Shown here: one piece after another, positions 35,212-44,116 of the stretch
How the letters are laid out: each line of letters begins with the position of its first letter
How positions within the stretch are numbered: position 1 is the first letter of the stretch
NCBI GenBank assembly: GCA_041684965.1
Contig: JAWLGR010000005.1
Span: 62,001-126,000, forward strand
Length of the DNA: 64,000 nucleotides
Direction: 5' to 3'
From: Mariniphaga sp041684965
GTDB lineage: Bacteria > Bacteroidota > Bacteroidia > Bacteroidales > Prolixibacteraceae
Notes under the pieces: model-generated
Seen by the model: the letters and a program-made list of their open reading frames with translations, nothing else
What the model was told of the DNA's origin: nothing
Databases searched by the model: none
Program-made: the position numbers and the translations under genes

Positions 35212-35322
35212 GGCAAAAACACGACGATTCAAACTGCCGGCTGGCAGCATGGAATTTACATGGTGCGGGTAAAGTATAAGGAAGAAGTGTTAACGGGCAA
35301 GCTGGTGGTGAAGAAGATGTAG
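35212..35322 (+). pseudogene. orphan T9SS sorting-domain fragment, copy 1
   Basis: 36 codons and a TAG with no start codon and no gene body. In frame it reads GKNTTIQTAGWQHGIYMVRV followed by KYKEEVLTGKLVVKKM, the typical ending of type IX secretion cargo (GxYxVxV...GKLVVKK). The upstream part of the parent gene is absent. The second copy lies 345 bp further on. Confidence 0.75.
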
Positions 35323-35333
35323 GGAAAACGGAA

Positions 35334-35354
35334 GACCGGAGACCGGAGACGGAA
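35334..35354. repeat. heptanucleotide repeat GACCGGA
   Basis: Two GACCGGA and one GACGGAA in register, 12 nt past the stop of sorting-domain fragment 1. Same family as 35016-35057. Confidence 0.75.
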
Positions 35355-35556
35355 GAAAGGGAGTCGATTTATTATCACAGATTTGGGATGCCTGTCTCTA
35401 TTTTATTAGTTGGTTCACGCGGCGGACACGGAGAAAGAGAACACGCAAAGGGAGCGGCGATTTTATCATTGCGTTCACTGCGAGTCACTTTTTCGTTGCG
35501 CTCGTTGCGTGAATTGTATTTGGCCAACTGCTGAAAGAATCAGGAACCAAACTGAA

Positions 35557-35660
35557 AGGCAAAAACACGACGATTCAAACTGCCGGCTGGCAGGATGAGT
35601 ATACATGGTGCGGGTAAGTACGAAGAACCGCTAACGGCTAAGCTGTTGGTGAAGAAGGTG
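35557..35660 (+). pseudogene. orphan T9SS sorting-domain fragment, copy 2 (frameshifted)
   Basis: Its first 37 nt (35557-35593) are identical to copy 1 (35211-35247). The rest is a diverged match: the reading frame shifts after QTAGWQ and resumes in another frame as GKYEEPLTAKLLVKKV. It has no start or gene body. Its decay relative to copy 1 indicates that it is not under selection. Confidence 0.7.
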
Positions 35661-35664
35661 CTCA

Positions 35665-35695
35665 CCAGACTCCGGTCTTCCATCTTCGGTCTCTT
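35665..35695. repeat. inverted copy of heptamer repeat
   Basis: TTCCATCTTCGGTCTC at 35678-35693 is the exact reverse complement of 35042-35057. The two bracket 652 bp holding both sorting-domain fragments, and the right one ends 14 bp short of the Bax-inhibitor-like stop codon. Confidence 0.8.
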
Positions 35696-35706
35696 GAGTT
35701 ATAGAA

Positions 35707-36504
35707 TCAATTTCGGTTGGCCATCTTTGAAAGCAGTCTTAACATTTCAAGATAGAGCCACACCAGAGTTACCAGCAGACCAAAGGCACCATACCATTCC
35801 ATGTGTTTTGGAGCTCCCGATTCTGCTGAGCGTTCAATGAATGCAAAATCCAGTACCAGATTAAGTGCTGCCACTACAACAATAACAAGGCTGATTCCGA
35901 TGCTCAGGTTGCTGCTGCCATGCAGGAATTCCATTTGGGCGCCAAACATTCCGGCAATGAAACTTGCCAGATACATGAGGGCAATACCTCCTGTTGCTGC
36001 CAATACCCCAAGCATAAAACCGCGGGTTACTTTGATAATTCCGGTACGGTAAATAAACAGCATTACTGCAAAGACAGCAATGGTTAAGGCGACGGCACGT
36101 ACAACGATACCACTGTATTGGGCTTCAAAGATGGCGGACAGTCCTCCCAGGAGCAGTCCTTCCAAAACTGCATAGATTGGGACAGAAACGGCTGCGCTTC
36201 TCGGCCGGAAAATAGTAACCAAAGCAGTAATCAATCCGCCGATTCCCCCAATTGCCACCCAGGGCAATACGGCAGCCATACCTGCTTCAGGTGTAACGGC
36301 ATTAAAAAATTTGTTCCAGGTGTATACTGATGCCGCAATTACAAGCAGTAATGACAAAGCGGTTTTGTTTACGGTGCCGTTAACAGTCATTACTTCTGAA
36401 GAAGCTGCGGTATATTCTCTGCGGAAAACCTTCTCGCTCAGGGCGGGGTTTGAACTTTTAGCCAAATTCATCATATCGGTAAAAAAATTAAGAATTTCAG
36501 GCAT
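35707..36504 (-). CDS. Bax inhibitor-1/YccA family membrane protein
   Basis: 265 residues. After about 45 cytoplasmic residues come seven hydrophobic segments (ALSLLLVIAASVYTW; VLPWVAIGGIGGLITALVTIF; VPIYAVLEGLLLGGLSAIFE; VVRAVALTIAVFAVMLFIY; GFMLGVLAATGGIALMYLASFI; ISLVIVVVAALNLVLDFAFIE; AFGLLVTLVWLYLEMLRLL). The family are Bax-inhibitor-like membrane proteins, some acting as pH-gated Ca2+ leak channels or contacting FtsH. The C-terminal WLYLEMLRLL block is typical of the YccA-type bacterial branch. Stands alone on the minus strand. Confidence 0.9.
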   Translation of the reverse strand: MPEILNFFTDMMNLAKSSNPALSEKVFRREYTAASSEVMTVNGTVNKTALSLLLVIAASVYTWNKFFNAVTPEAGMAAVLPWVAIGGIGGLITALVTIFRPRSAAVSVPIYAVLEGLLLGGLSAIFEAQYSGIVVRAVALTIAVFAVMLFIYRTGIIKVTRGFMLGVLAATGGIALMYLASFIAGMFGAQMEFLHGSSNLSIGISLVIVVVAALNLVLDFAFIERSAESGAPKHMEWYGAFGLLVTLVWLYLEMLRLLSKMANRN

Positions 36505-37019
36505 AGTTACAAAAAATCTGCCATATTGGTAAACCTGACAGGATTACCAGATATAAACACCAGCATCTAAAGTTGGTGTAAGTGGTTTCTATACATAAAG
36601 AATTGAATCACAGGTGCTATTATGCTTATGACTGGTTTAGGATTTTATATAGAAAAAAATTCCACATGATTTATATTTGTTTGAAAAATAAATAGAATTA
36701 AAGGTTGCTTACTTTGTTTATTTGTAATAACTTGCATGAAAAAACAGGTACTGTAATTCAATTCAGACAGGCCTTTAATCGCGCCGAAATGAGATCCCTA
36801 TTTAAAAAGCTGACAAGGCTGGTTAATTAGCCTTCCTGGCATTCCCACCCGGGAGGGCAAACGGCTATTACGTTATTTATTGGGGATACGAAGCAGATGT
36901 TGATGACAGAATAAAACCAAAAGTAATGAAACACCTTTTATATTGACTTTATTATTCATCTGCATGGTTATAATTTTTACCCATTTCTATATGCAATGGT
37001 ATCTGTTAACTAACAATTA
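36505..37019. other. intergenic region before T9SS cargo gene
   Basis: 515 nt between a minus-strand gene start and a plus-strand gene start, so it should hold two promoters. AT-rich, no clear terminator, RNA or repeat. Contains no recognised gene. Confidence 0.4.
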
Positions 37020-37928
37020 ATGAAACAACTAATCTTAATAATCGCAGCCATTTTGACTATTTCAGTATTAAAAGGCCAAAATTATATTCCTTTTCCCATT
37101 GAAAATGTTAATTGGAATGTTTACTATAGAGGAACATGCCAGGAAATGCCACCTGACACTATTTTATTAAGATATACAATTCGTGGAGATACTACTATCA
37201 ATGATGTTTTATACAAAAAACTTTGGCTTGAAAGAGGTGACACGATTAATCCAATAATTGAAGCAATTGGGGGCATAAGGGAAAATGATAAAAAGATTTA
37301 TTACAATGGAAGGACAATATACACATCGACTGAAGGGGAAGAGTATTTGCTATATGATTTTACGAAACAAATTGGAGATACAATAAAGCACAATTCACAA
37401 GAATTCTATTCGGTAATATTAAATATTGATTCAATCATTATTGACGGAACTTATAGAAAGAGATACGAAGTTGACAATCATTGGTTTTATCATAATCCAG
37501 ACTACATTGTTGAGGGAATCGGAAGTGTAAAAAATGGACTATTAGGTCATATATCAGATATTCCAACATGTGGTACTCATTATTGGGAACACATCTGTTT
37601 TAAAGAAAATGAAGTTGTAAAATATTTGAATCCGAATTTTGATAATTGTTTTCCAGGCAATTTAGCAATGGGACCTAATCACACAAAATTGGATGCACAA
37701 ATTAGAATTTATCCGAATCCATTTGAGCAAGTTTTGCAAATTGAAAATAATTCCAATGAAAAGGTATCTATAAAAATCATTGATATAAAAGGACGCTCAA
37801 TTAAAGAGCGACAGTTAAATGAAATAAAAACGATAATAAAATTAGATATTAAACCCGGACTTTATTATGTTATGATTACAAATAAAGTTGGACAAATAAT
37901 ATTAACACAAAAAATAATAAAACGATAA
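37020..37928 (+). CDS. T9SS type A sorting-domain protein, AT-rich
   Basis: 302 residues. Signal peptide (MKQLILIIAAILTISVLKGQ) then a 215-residue beta-rich middle with no recognised domain and Cys at WEHICFKENE and FDNCFPG. The last 75 residues are a type A sorting domain: IRIYPNPFEQVLQIEN, then KIIDIKGRSIKERQL, then LDIKPGLYYVMITNKVGQIILTQKIIKR. It would be secreted through the type IX system and anchored on the cell surface. The gene is much more AT-rich than its neighbours, with many Ile, Asn and Lys codons, which may mean recent transfer. Confidence 0.85.
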   Translation: MKQLILIIAAILTISVLKGQNYIPFPIENVNWNVYYRGTCQEMPPDTILLRYTIRGDTTINDVLYKKLWLERGDTINPIIEAIGGIRENDKKIYYNGRTIYTSTEGEEYLLYDFTKQIGDTIKHNSQEFYSVILNIDSIIIDGTYRKRYEVDNHWFYHNPDYIVEGIGSVKNGLLGHISDIPTCGTHYWEHICFKENEVVKYLNPNFDNCFPGNLAMGPNHTKLDAQIRIYPNPFEQVLQIENNSNEKVSIKIIDIKGRSIKERQLNEIKTIIKLDIKPGLYYVMITNKVGQIILTQKIIKR

Positions 37929-38000
37929 AAAATACTGGTAACGATAGTGCAAATATTTCTTATTAGGTATTCAAAAAAAGTTTATAAAAACCAAACAATC

Positions 38001-39524
38001 ATGAAAACAAAAATCTTTACCTCCCTTATAGTGGGCATTTTTTTAGCTTTTGCTTCATGCAACGATAAAGACGATCCTGTAGAAGCACCGTTAACAAAAG
38101 AAACTTTTAGTGGTTACGTGCAAAAAGGACCGTTCATCAGCGGTTCGTCGGTGGCCATCTCCGAACTGGATGAGGAATTAAATCAGACTGGCCGAAGCTA
38201 TTTCACTACTGTAAGCGACAACTCGGGCAGCTTTGAACAAAAGCAGGTGGAACTCATTTCCGGTTATGTGCAGCTGAAAGCCGACGGCTATTATTTTAAC
38301 GAGGTAAGCGGCGAGGCATCGCCGGGACAGCTTACACTTTACGCCCTGGCTGATATTTCAGATGCCAGTTCGGCCAATGTGAATGTGCTTACGCACCTGG
38401 AGAGAAGGAGGGTGGAATACCTGGTACAGCAGCAGGGGTTTTCGTTTGCTGCAGCCAAGACCCAGGCACAGCAGGAAGTACTCGCGCTTTTTAACCTGGA
38501 GCTGCCTGATGAGGCTGCTTCTGAATCGCTCAACCTTACCGATGATGGTATCCTGCTGGCAGTCTCCTGTATACTGCAGGGGAATTTGTCGGCTGCCGGT
38601 ATGTCGGAACTCATGGCTGATATCATTGCGGATATCCGTACAGACGGTACCCTGGATGAGTCTTCCCTGGGGTCGCAGCTGATTGATAATGCCCGTCTGA
38701 TAGATTTGGCAGCCATCCGCAGAAATCTGGAAGATAAGTATTCCGAGCCTGGCATGGGGAATGCTGCTATTCCCGAATTTGAAAGTTATGTGCTGAAGTT
38801 TATTGAAGAGACAACTTACGAACCCAAAACTTTTATTGCCTACCCCGAAAAAGGAAAATACGACATAAATATTCTGGCAGATGGAGTGAATGTTATAGAT
38901 GAGCGAATTTTTTATTCCTTAAAAGCAGATTTGCCGTTAGGCACCAGCTTAAAGGTTGTTCTCAGGAATGGTATGTGGTATTATGGCAGCTTGCCTGGAC
39001 CTGAAAACTGGAATGTTGAGATATACGATTTTGCAACCAAATCTCAGGTATTTACAGTCACTCAAAGTGGAGTCCCCAATGATTTGGCAATCAGATTTGA
39101 AGGAGGTGAAATTACTGTGGAATATTATGAAAACGGTGCAACAACACCTACCCGTGTAAAACAGTTGGTAGTGGAGGTAGAGAAGGAGGAAAATGACACC
39201 AGCCTGGTTGCAGGACACTGGGCTTTACGACAAATTACAGGTGGAGAAGCACCTGCTGAGAATTTTACAGGGGATGATGTTATCTGGCATTTTTACCCAA
39301 AGGATACTTTGTTGATATATGTAAATAAAATGGTATCGGATGTTAGCAGGTTGCCATTTAAAGAAAGTACGCTCTTTCACTATACAGTTAATAAAGAAAA
39401 ACTGTCGCTCTATAATTTCAGGGATGAGCAATATGAGTTTGAATACAGTGTTGATGAAAATTTTCTAAGAATTTATGACCATTCTGCCTCTGATGAAGTG
39501 ATGCTGGAGTTTGCGAAAGAATGA
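38001..39524 (+). CDS. large lipoprotein, unknown function
   Basis: About 507 residues from the ATG at 38001 (MKTKIFTSLIVGIFL); the 18 codons upstream lack a signal pattern. Lipobox LAFASC. Early region FSGYVQKGPFISGSSVAISEL is a motif I have seen at the start of Bacteroidetes surface lipoproteins. A helical region follows (about 120-260, LTHLERRRVEYLVQQQGFSFAAAK; GILLAVSCILQGNLSAAGMSEL). The C-terminal part (about 400-507) is a small beta-barrel-like region, VAGHWALRQITGGEAP and FRDEQYEFEYSVDENFLRIYD, similar to lipocalin-like domains. Located just downstream of the AT-rich T9SS gene. Function unknown. Confidence 0.75.
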   Translation: MKTKIFTSLIVGIFLAFASCNDKDDPVEAPLTKETFSGYVQKGPFISGSSVAISELDEELNQTGRSYFTTVSDNSGSFEQKQVELISGYVQLKADGYYFNEVSGEASPGQLTLYALADISDASSANVNVLTHLERRRVEYLVQQQGFSFAAAKTQAQQEVLALFNLELPDEAASESLNLTDDGILLAVSCILQGNLSAAGMSELMADIIADIRTDGTLDESSLGSQLIDNARLIDLAAIRRNLEDKYSEPGMGNAAIPEFESYVLKFIEETTYEPKTFIAYPEKGKYDINILADGVNVIDERIFYSLKADLPLGTSLKVVLRNGMWYYGSLPGPENWNVEIYDFATKSQVFTVTQSGVPNDLAIRFEGGEITVEYYENGATTPTRVKQLVVEVEKEENDTSLVAGHWALRQITGGEAPAENFTGDDVIWHFYPKDTLLIYVNKMVSDVSRLPFKESTLFHYTVNKEKLSLYNFRDEQYEFEYSVDENFLRIYDHSASDEVMLEFAKE

Positions 39525-39562
39525 AACAATCCTGAAGAATAATACACCGGAGGGTGGTGCTA

Positions 39563-39597
39563 TACAGTCACCCGGGTTCCAGGCCCGGGTGATTGTA
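39563..39597. terminator. GC-rich hairpin between convergent genes
   Basis: Arms TCACCCGGG (39568-39576) and CCCGGGTGA (39584-39592), extended by TACA / TGTA around a wobble pair, with a 7-nt loop. Very stable but without a T-run on either side. It ends 39 bp past the lipoprotein stop and 19 bp before the DPP-IV stop. Could be a Rho-type or structural terminator for both. Confidence 0.6.
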
Positions 39598-39615
39598 ATG
39601 GCTAACCAGATTTTT

Positions 39616-41811
39616 TTACTGTAATTGCTCTTTCAGAAAGTTGGTCATTTTAGTGTAAAGGTGCATCGTTGTATATCCTCCTCGGATTCCATGGTTACGG
39701 TTGGTGTAAATGGCCATATCGAACTGCACACCTGCCTGCACCAGTTTTTCGGTAAATTCATATGTGTTTTGAACATGCACATTATCGTCGGCTGAGCCAT
39801 GTACAATCAACAGTCTGCCCTGGATATCTCCGGCGTGGGTAAGCGGGGAGTTGTCGTCGTAGCCGTCCGGGTTTTCACGAGGGGTACGCATAAAGCGTTC
39901 TGTATAGATGGTGTCATAGAACCGCCAGTTAGTAACCGGTGCAACGGCAATGCCTGCTTTGAACAATTCTCCGCCTTTCTGCATGGAGAGCAGGGTCATG
40001 AAGCCTCCGTAACTCCATCCGAAGATACCGATGTTTGATTTATCAACATATTTAAGGTTCCCCAGGTAGCGGGCAGCTTCCACTATATCCTCCGATTCGT
40101 ATTTGCCAAGCTGGAGATAAGTTGATTTGCGGAACGCTTCGCCCCGGGCTGCAGTTCCCCGCGGGTCAACTGAAGCCACGAGAAAGCCTTCCTGGGCAAG
40201 GTAGTTCTCCCAGCCAATATTTACCCATTCGTCCTTTACCTTTTGAGAGTTTGGTCCACTGTACTGGCTTATCAGCACAGGGTATCTCTGAGATTCATTA
40301 AAGCCGGCCGGCTTTATCATATAGCCGTTCAGTTCTATACCGCCGGAGGTAGTGAAGGTGAAGAATTCTTTTTTGGGGAGGTTGAAATTCTGCAGTTTGT
40401 TTTTCAGTATCGTGTTGTCCTGGAGGGTGCGAATCAGCTTATTTTTTTTGTCGTGCAGGGTAACCAGGGATGGAACATTGCTGCTGCTGTAGTAGTTTAT
40501 GTAATAATTAAAGTTTTTACTGAAATCGGCACTGTTGGTCCCTTCAAGCGTAGAGATTTTGCCTTGCCTCCTGCCGTCGAGACTGGTGAAATACACCTCT
40601 CTTCGCAGAGGTGATTCGGCGGCAGCCTGGTAATAAAAAACCCTCTGTGAAGGATCGTATCCATAAAAATCCGTTACATCGAATTCTCCTTTTGTTAACT
40701 GGCCCTGTTCGAACCCTAGCCGGTCATACAGGTAAAGGTGTCTCCATCCGTTGCGTTCACTGGCCACAATAAAACGGCCGTCTTCGAGATACATAAATGC
40801 ATCCAGAAAATCTTCATCTATGTAACGTTTATTCTTTTCTGTAAAAATTGGCTTTGATTCCCCGGTGAAGGGATTGACATAAAGCACATCGAGCTGGTTT
40901 TGGGTGCGGTTGAAGCGCATAACAACCAGGTCTTTTGAGTCAGGAGTCCACGAAAGCCGGGGTATATAGATATCGGTATTGCTGCCAATATCTGCCTGGA
41001 TGGTGAGCCGGGAATAAAGTTCGTAGCTCATTACTGATACGGTTGAATTTGTTTCTCCGGCTTTTGGGTATTTAAAGGTATCCTGTTTCGGATAGGGCAA
41101 GTTTTCATCCAGCCGGGGGGATTCACCGGCATACATGGTCATGTTGAACTCAGGAACTTTTGTTTCATCGAAACGAATAAATGACAGGAACTTGCTGTCG
41201 GGCGACCACCAGAATGCCTTGTTAAAACCAAATTCTTCTTCGTAAACCCAGTCAGGGACTCCGTTAATAATTTCATTCTCCTTGCCATCCCAGGTAATTT
41301 GTGTTTCATTACCGAATTTCAGGTTTTTAATGAACAGGTTGTTGCCTCGCACAAAAGCTACTCGTTCACCATCGGGTGAAAAAGTTGCCAGTTGCTGGGC
41401 ACCTTTTTCCGATAGTGCCGAAAGCTCTTCGGTTACTGAATTCCAGATATAATATTCTGCCGTGAAGGAATGCCGGTAGATGGGCTGTACTTTTGTGGTA
41501 AGCAGAATCTTGGTTTCGTCCTCACTCAGCTCATAGTCGGTGAAATAACTCAGGGGAGCCCTTTCAATCTTTGACAGGTCGAATAATACATCAACCTCCT
41601 GACCCGTCCGGTAACTGTTTCTGACAATTTTCCTGTCCCCTTCAAGTGTTGTGTAATGTTCGCCATCGTTCATGGAACGAAGTCCCTTTACAGACTCAGA
41701 ACGAAAGGTACCCTTAGTGAAAATATCTTCCAGTGTAATATGTTGATTTGTCTGGGCCTGCAGGGCAATTGCAATAAGCAATACGAGCAAGGTCAATCCT
41801 GATTTTTTCAT
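39616..41811 (-). CDS. dipeptidyl peptidase IV (S9 family)
   Basis: 731 residues with signal peptide (LTLLVLLIAIALQAQ), so periplasmic. DPP-IV removes Xaa-Pro dipeptides from N-termini. The beta-propeller region carries DWVYEEEFGF (residues 187-195), the double-Glu motif that fixes the substrate N-terminus in DPP-IV. The hydrolase domain has the triad S600 in FGWSYGGF, D675 in HGSADDNVH and H707 in NRNHGI. All key residues are intact, so it should be active. Single gene on the minus strand with a possible -7 box CAAAAATA (41863-41870, minus). Confidence 0.93.
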   Translation of the reverse strand: MKKSGLTLLVLLIAIALQAQTNQHITLEDIFTKGTFRSESVKGLRSMNDGEHYTTLEGDRKIVRNSYRTGQEVDVLFDLSKIERAPLSYFTDYELSEDETKILLTTKVQPIYRHSFTAEYYIWNSVTEELSALSEKGAQQLATFSPDGERVAFVRGNNLFIKNLKFGNETQITWDGKENEIINGVPDWVYEEEFGFNKAFWWSPDSKFLSFIRFDETKVPEFNMTMYAGESPRLDENLPYPKQDTFKYPKAGETNSTVSVMSYELYSRLTIQADIGSNTDIYIPRLSWTPDSKDLVVMRFNRTQNQLDVLYVNPFTGESKPIFTEKNKRYIDEDFLDAFMYLEDGRFIVASERNGWRHLYLYDRLGFEQGQLTKGEFDVTDFYGYDPSQRVFYYQAAAESPLRREVYFTSLDGRRQGKISTLEGTNSADFSKNFNYYINYYSSSNVPSLVTLHDKKNKLIRTLQDNTILKNKLQNFNLPKKEFFTFTTSGGIELNGYMIKPAGFNESQRYPVLISQYSGPNSQKVKDEWVNIGWENYLAQEGFLVASVDPRGTAARGEAFRKSTYLQLGKYESEDIVEAARYLGNLKYVDKSNIGIFGWSYGGFMTLLSMQKGGELFKAGIAVAPVTNWRFYDTIYTERFMRTPRENPDGYDDNSPLTHAGDIQGRLLIVHGSADDNVHVQNTYEFTEKLVQAGVQFDMAIYTNRNHGIRGGYTTMHLYTKMTNFLKEQLQ

Positions 41812-41939
41812 GTTTTACTTTTTATCTGACTTTTTGTATAATTTCTGAAAAACGGTAAAGCCCAAAAATAAACAGAATTTAACTGCTACCGAAATAGGGC
41901 AACATGCAAAAAAAGTTAAATTTTCTAGAACCGATGATA

Positions 41940-43304
41940 TTATACAAGTTCTTTCATTTTTACCAGTTCTCCTTCCATAGAAAAATCGGATGCGGAGGTT
42001 ATTTTTATGTCAACAAACGCACCTGACAGATTGGGATTTTCTTCGGGAAACCGTACAATGAGTTTTCCTTCAGTCAGGGCAGACAGGTAACCGGGTTTGC
42101 GGTCTTCGCCCCTGACAATGGCACGGACTGTCTTACCAATCAATTTCTGGTTGTAAATGCGGTTGTGCTTACGCAGCTCTTCTGTGAGAATATGCAGGCG
42201 CCGTTTTTTATCTTCCTGTGGCACGTCGTCTGCCCACCTGTGACTGGTTGCCCCCGGACGGGGAGAGTACATGGCAGTGTACGACATGTTGAACTTAAAT
42301 TCTTCCATTGCCTTGCGAGTGTTTTCAAACTGGTCCTCTGTTTCGCCGGTAAAACCAACAATAACATCAGTAAAAAGTGTTGCTTCGGGTAGCAACCTGC
42401 GAATGGTATGAACTATTTGCCGGTATTTTTCCATGTTGTGTTTGCGGTTCATACGTATCAATACCTTGTCGTCACCGCTTTGCATGGGCAAATGAATCTG
42501 TTTTGCCAGCACCGGGTATTGGGCGATTACTTCTATTACTTCATCGGTCATGTCGCGGGGGTGGGGTGATGTGAAGTAGACCCAGAATTCTTTTTTCATC
42601 CGGTTGCCCAGTTCACCAACCTGCCGCAGAAGTTCGGGAAACAATATTTCGCTCCCTTTTTTATCGAGCCCATAGGAATTAACGTTTTGTCCTAAAAGGG
42701 TAATTGATTTATACCCCTGGGCAACCAACAAAGCAATTTCTGCCAGGATATCTTTGGAAGGCCTGCTGACTTCCCTTCCACGGGTGAAAGGTACTGCACA
42801 GAAAGTACAGAATTTGTCGCAGCCGTTCTGAATGGGGATGAAAGCTTCAAAATCCGACCGGTAGGAAGGTTTTACATTCCAGAATTCTTCTATGTTTTCG
42901 TTGTGTGGGTCAATGCCCGGTTTAAGATGTGCAGGTGTTGTAACCCCGTATTGGCTTATCATTTCCGGCAGTTTGGGCAAATCTTTCATCTGGAAGGTAA
43001 TATCGAAAAGCTTCAAAAACTTTTCATGGTCTTCGGGCAGCATGCATCCCGAAATAAATGTAACCAGGTTTTTATGATTTTTCCACTTATTCCACTTATG
43101 AATACGGGAGTACACCTTATCGATTGCTTTCTGCCGCACCGAACAGGCAAGAATACCAATTAGCCCGGCTTCCTCCTCGTTATCAGTCCATGAATAACCG
43201 CGTTCATCCAGGATGGAAATTACCCGTTCACTGTCGGAAAGGTTCATCTGGCATCCAAGTGTAATCAAATGATATTTTAAATGATTTCCCATTGTTAACT
43301 GCAT
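41940..43304 (-). CDS. miaB: tRNA-2-methylthio-N6-dimethylallyladenosine synthase
   Basis: 454 residues (or 450 from the second ATG). MiaB is a radical SAM methylthiotransferase that acts on i6A37 of tRNA. Seen: N-terminal UPF0004 domain with LGCQMNLSDSE (C18), LACSVRQKA (usually TCSVREKA) and SGCMLPEDH; radical SAM cluster GCDKFCTFCAVPFTRGRE (CxxxCxxC, near 163-170); SGDDKVLIRMNRKH and DVIVGFTGETEDQF; and a C-terminal TRAM domain (about 375-440). Variation around the second cysteine is mild. It follows the reductase gene by 5 nt, so they are one transcript. Confidence 0.92.
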   Translation of the reverse strand: MQLTMGNHLKYHLITLGCQMNLSDSERVISILDERGYSWTDNEEEAGLIGILACSVRQKAIDKVYSRIHKWNKWKNHKNLVTFISGCMLPEDHEKFLKLFDITFQMKDLPKLPEMISQYGVTTPAHLKPGIDPHNENIEEFWNVKPSYRSDFEAFIPIQNGCDKFCTFCAVPFTRGREVSRPSKDILAEIALLVAQGYKSITLLGQNVNSYGLDKKGSEILFPELLRQVGELGNRMKKEFWVYFTSPHPRDMTDEVIEVIAQYPVLAKQIHLPMQSGDDKVLIRMNRKHNMEKYRQIVHTIRRLLPEATLFTDVIVGFTGETEDQFENTRKAMEEFKFNMSYTAMYSPRPGATSHRWADDVPQEDKKRRLHILTEELRKHNRIYNQKLIGKTVRAIVRGEDRKPGYLSALTEGKLIVRFPEENPNLSGAFVDIKITSASDFSMEGELVKMKELV

Positions 43305-43309
43305 TGTGT

Positions 43310-43954
43310 TTAAAAGTAAACTTCGGTATAAATATTTTGAACAGGGATTCCTTTACCGGTAAGGATGTCAAATGCCTGCTGGATCATTTCGCTGTTGCCA
43401 CACAAAAAACATTGTGTTTCCTGAGCTATGTTTTTTGCTTCCAGGTAATCTGTTACGCGGCCATTAAAATTTCCATTGCAGTCGCCTGTTGTACAAAGTG
43501 TAATACGGTCTTTTTCAAAATGTTCATGGTCGTATGCCTCATTTTTATAACGGACACCATGTACCAGCCTGTAGTTCAGGTCAGGGTAGGTGCGTACAAA
43601 ACTATGAAAAGGACTTATTCCCGTTCCGGTAGCTACAAACAAAAAATCCTGTACAGGAAACATGTTCGGCTGGAACCGGAAAAATCCAAAAGGTCCGTCC
43701 ACCTCCACCTTATTACCAGGTTTAAGCTTTTTAAGCTGCGGCGTTACTTTTCCGTCATTTACCTCGCGCACCAATACTTCCAGAAAATCCTCCTTTTCGC
43801 CGCTGTAAACGGTATACTCCCGCTGGTCAATAGTTCCCGGACGCCGGACGATGATAAACTGTCCGGTCTGAAAGGGAAGGTTCTTTCGTTCCATCTGAAG
43901 GATGAATGTATGTTCTGTCAGATACCTGAGTGCTATAACTGTATGTAAATTCAA
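43310..43954 (-). CDS. FAD-binding ferredoxin-NADP reductase-like protein
   Basis: 214 residues. The start is a TTG at 43954, as the next Met would delete the first beta-strand (TVIALRYLTEHTFILQM). FAD-binding motif REYTVYS (near 45-51, the RxYS type), NADP-binding block FVATGTGISPFHSFVRTY (near 107-125), and a C-terminal CGNSEMIQQAFDIL plus TEVYF end. Length and motifs fit flavodoxin/ferredoxin reductases of the short bacterial type. It may supply electrons to MiaB, whose gene is directly downstream, but this is inference. Confidence 0.85.
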   Translation of the reverse strand: MNLHTVIALRYLTEHTFILQMERKNLPFQTGQFIIVRRPGTIDQREYTVYSGEKEDFLEVLVREVNDGKVTPQLKKLKPGNKVEVDGPFGFFRFQPNMFPVQDFLFVATGTGISPFHSFVRTYPDLNYRLVHGVRYKNEAYDHEHFEKDRITLCTTGDCNGNFNGRVTDYLEAKNIAQETQCFLCGNSEMIQQAFDILTGKGIPVQNIYTEVYF

Positions 43955-44116
43955 TTTATTTTTTTATTTAAGGAGGCAAAAATACAAAAATATCCTTTTT
44001 TGTCAGACATAAAATAGTTACTTGTTATGCCTTTGATAAACGAAAACAACTTCTGACATAAAAGGATGCTGATATCGTGAACAGACTTAACTGTCTGTAA
44101 GTCGATTTGAGTTGGT

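Noticed and set aside
35410..35840. Two open frames of 62 and 81 codons in the debris region
   Set aside because: They cross repeats and the decayed sorting-domain copy, or run antisense into the Bax-inhibitor-like gene; no start or protein signal.
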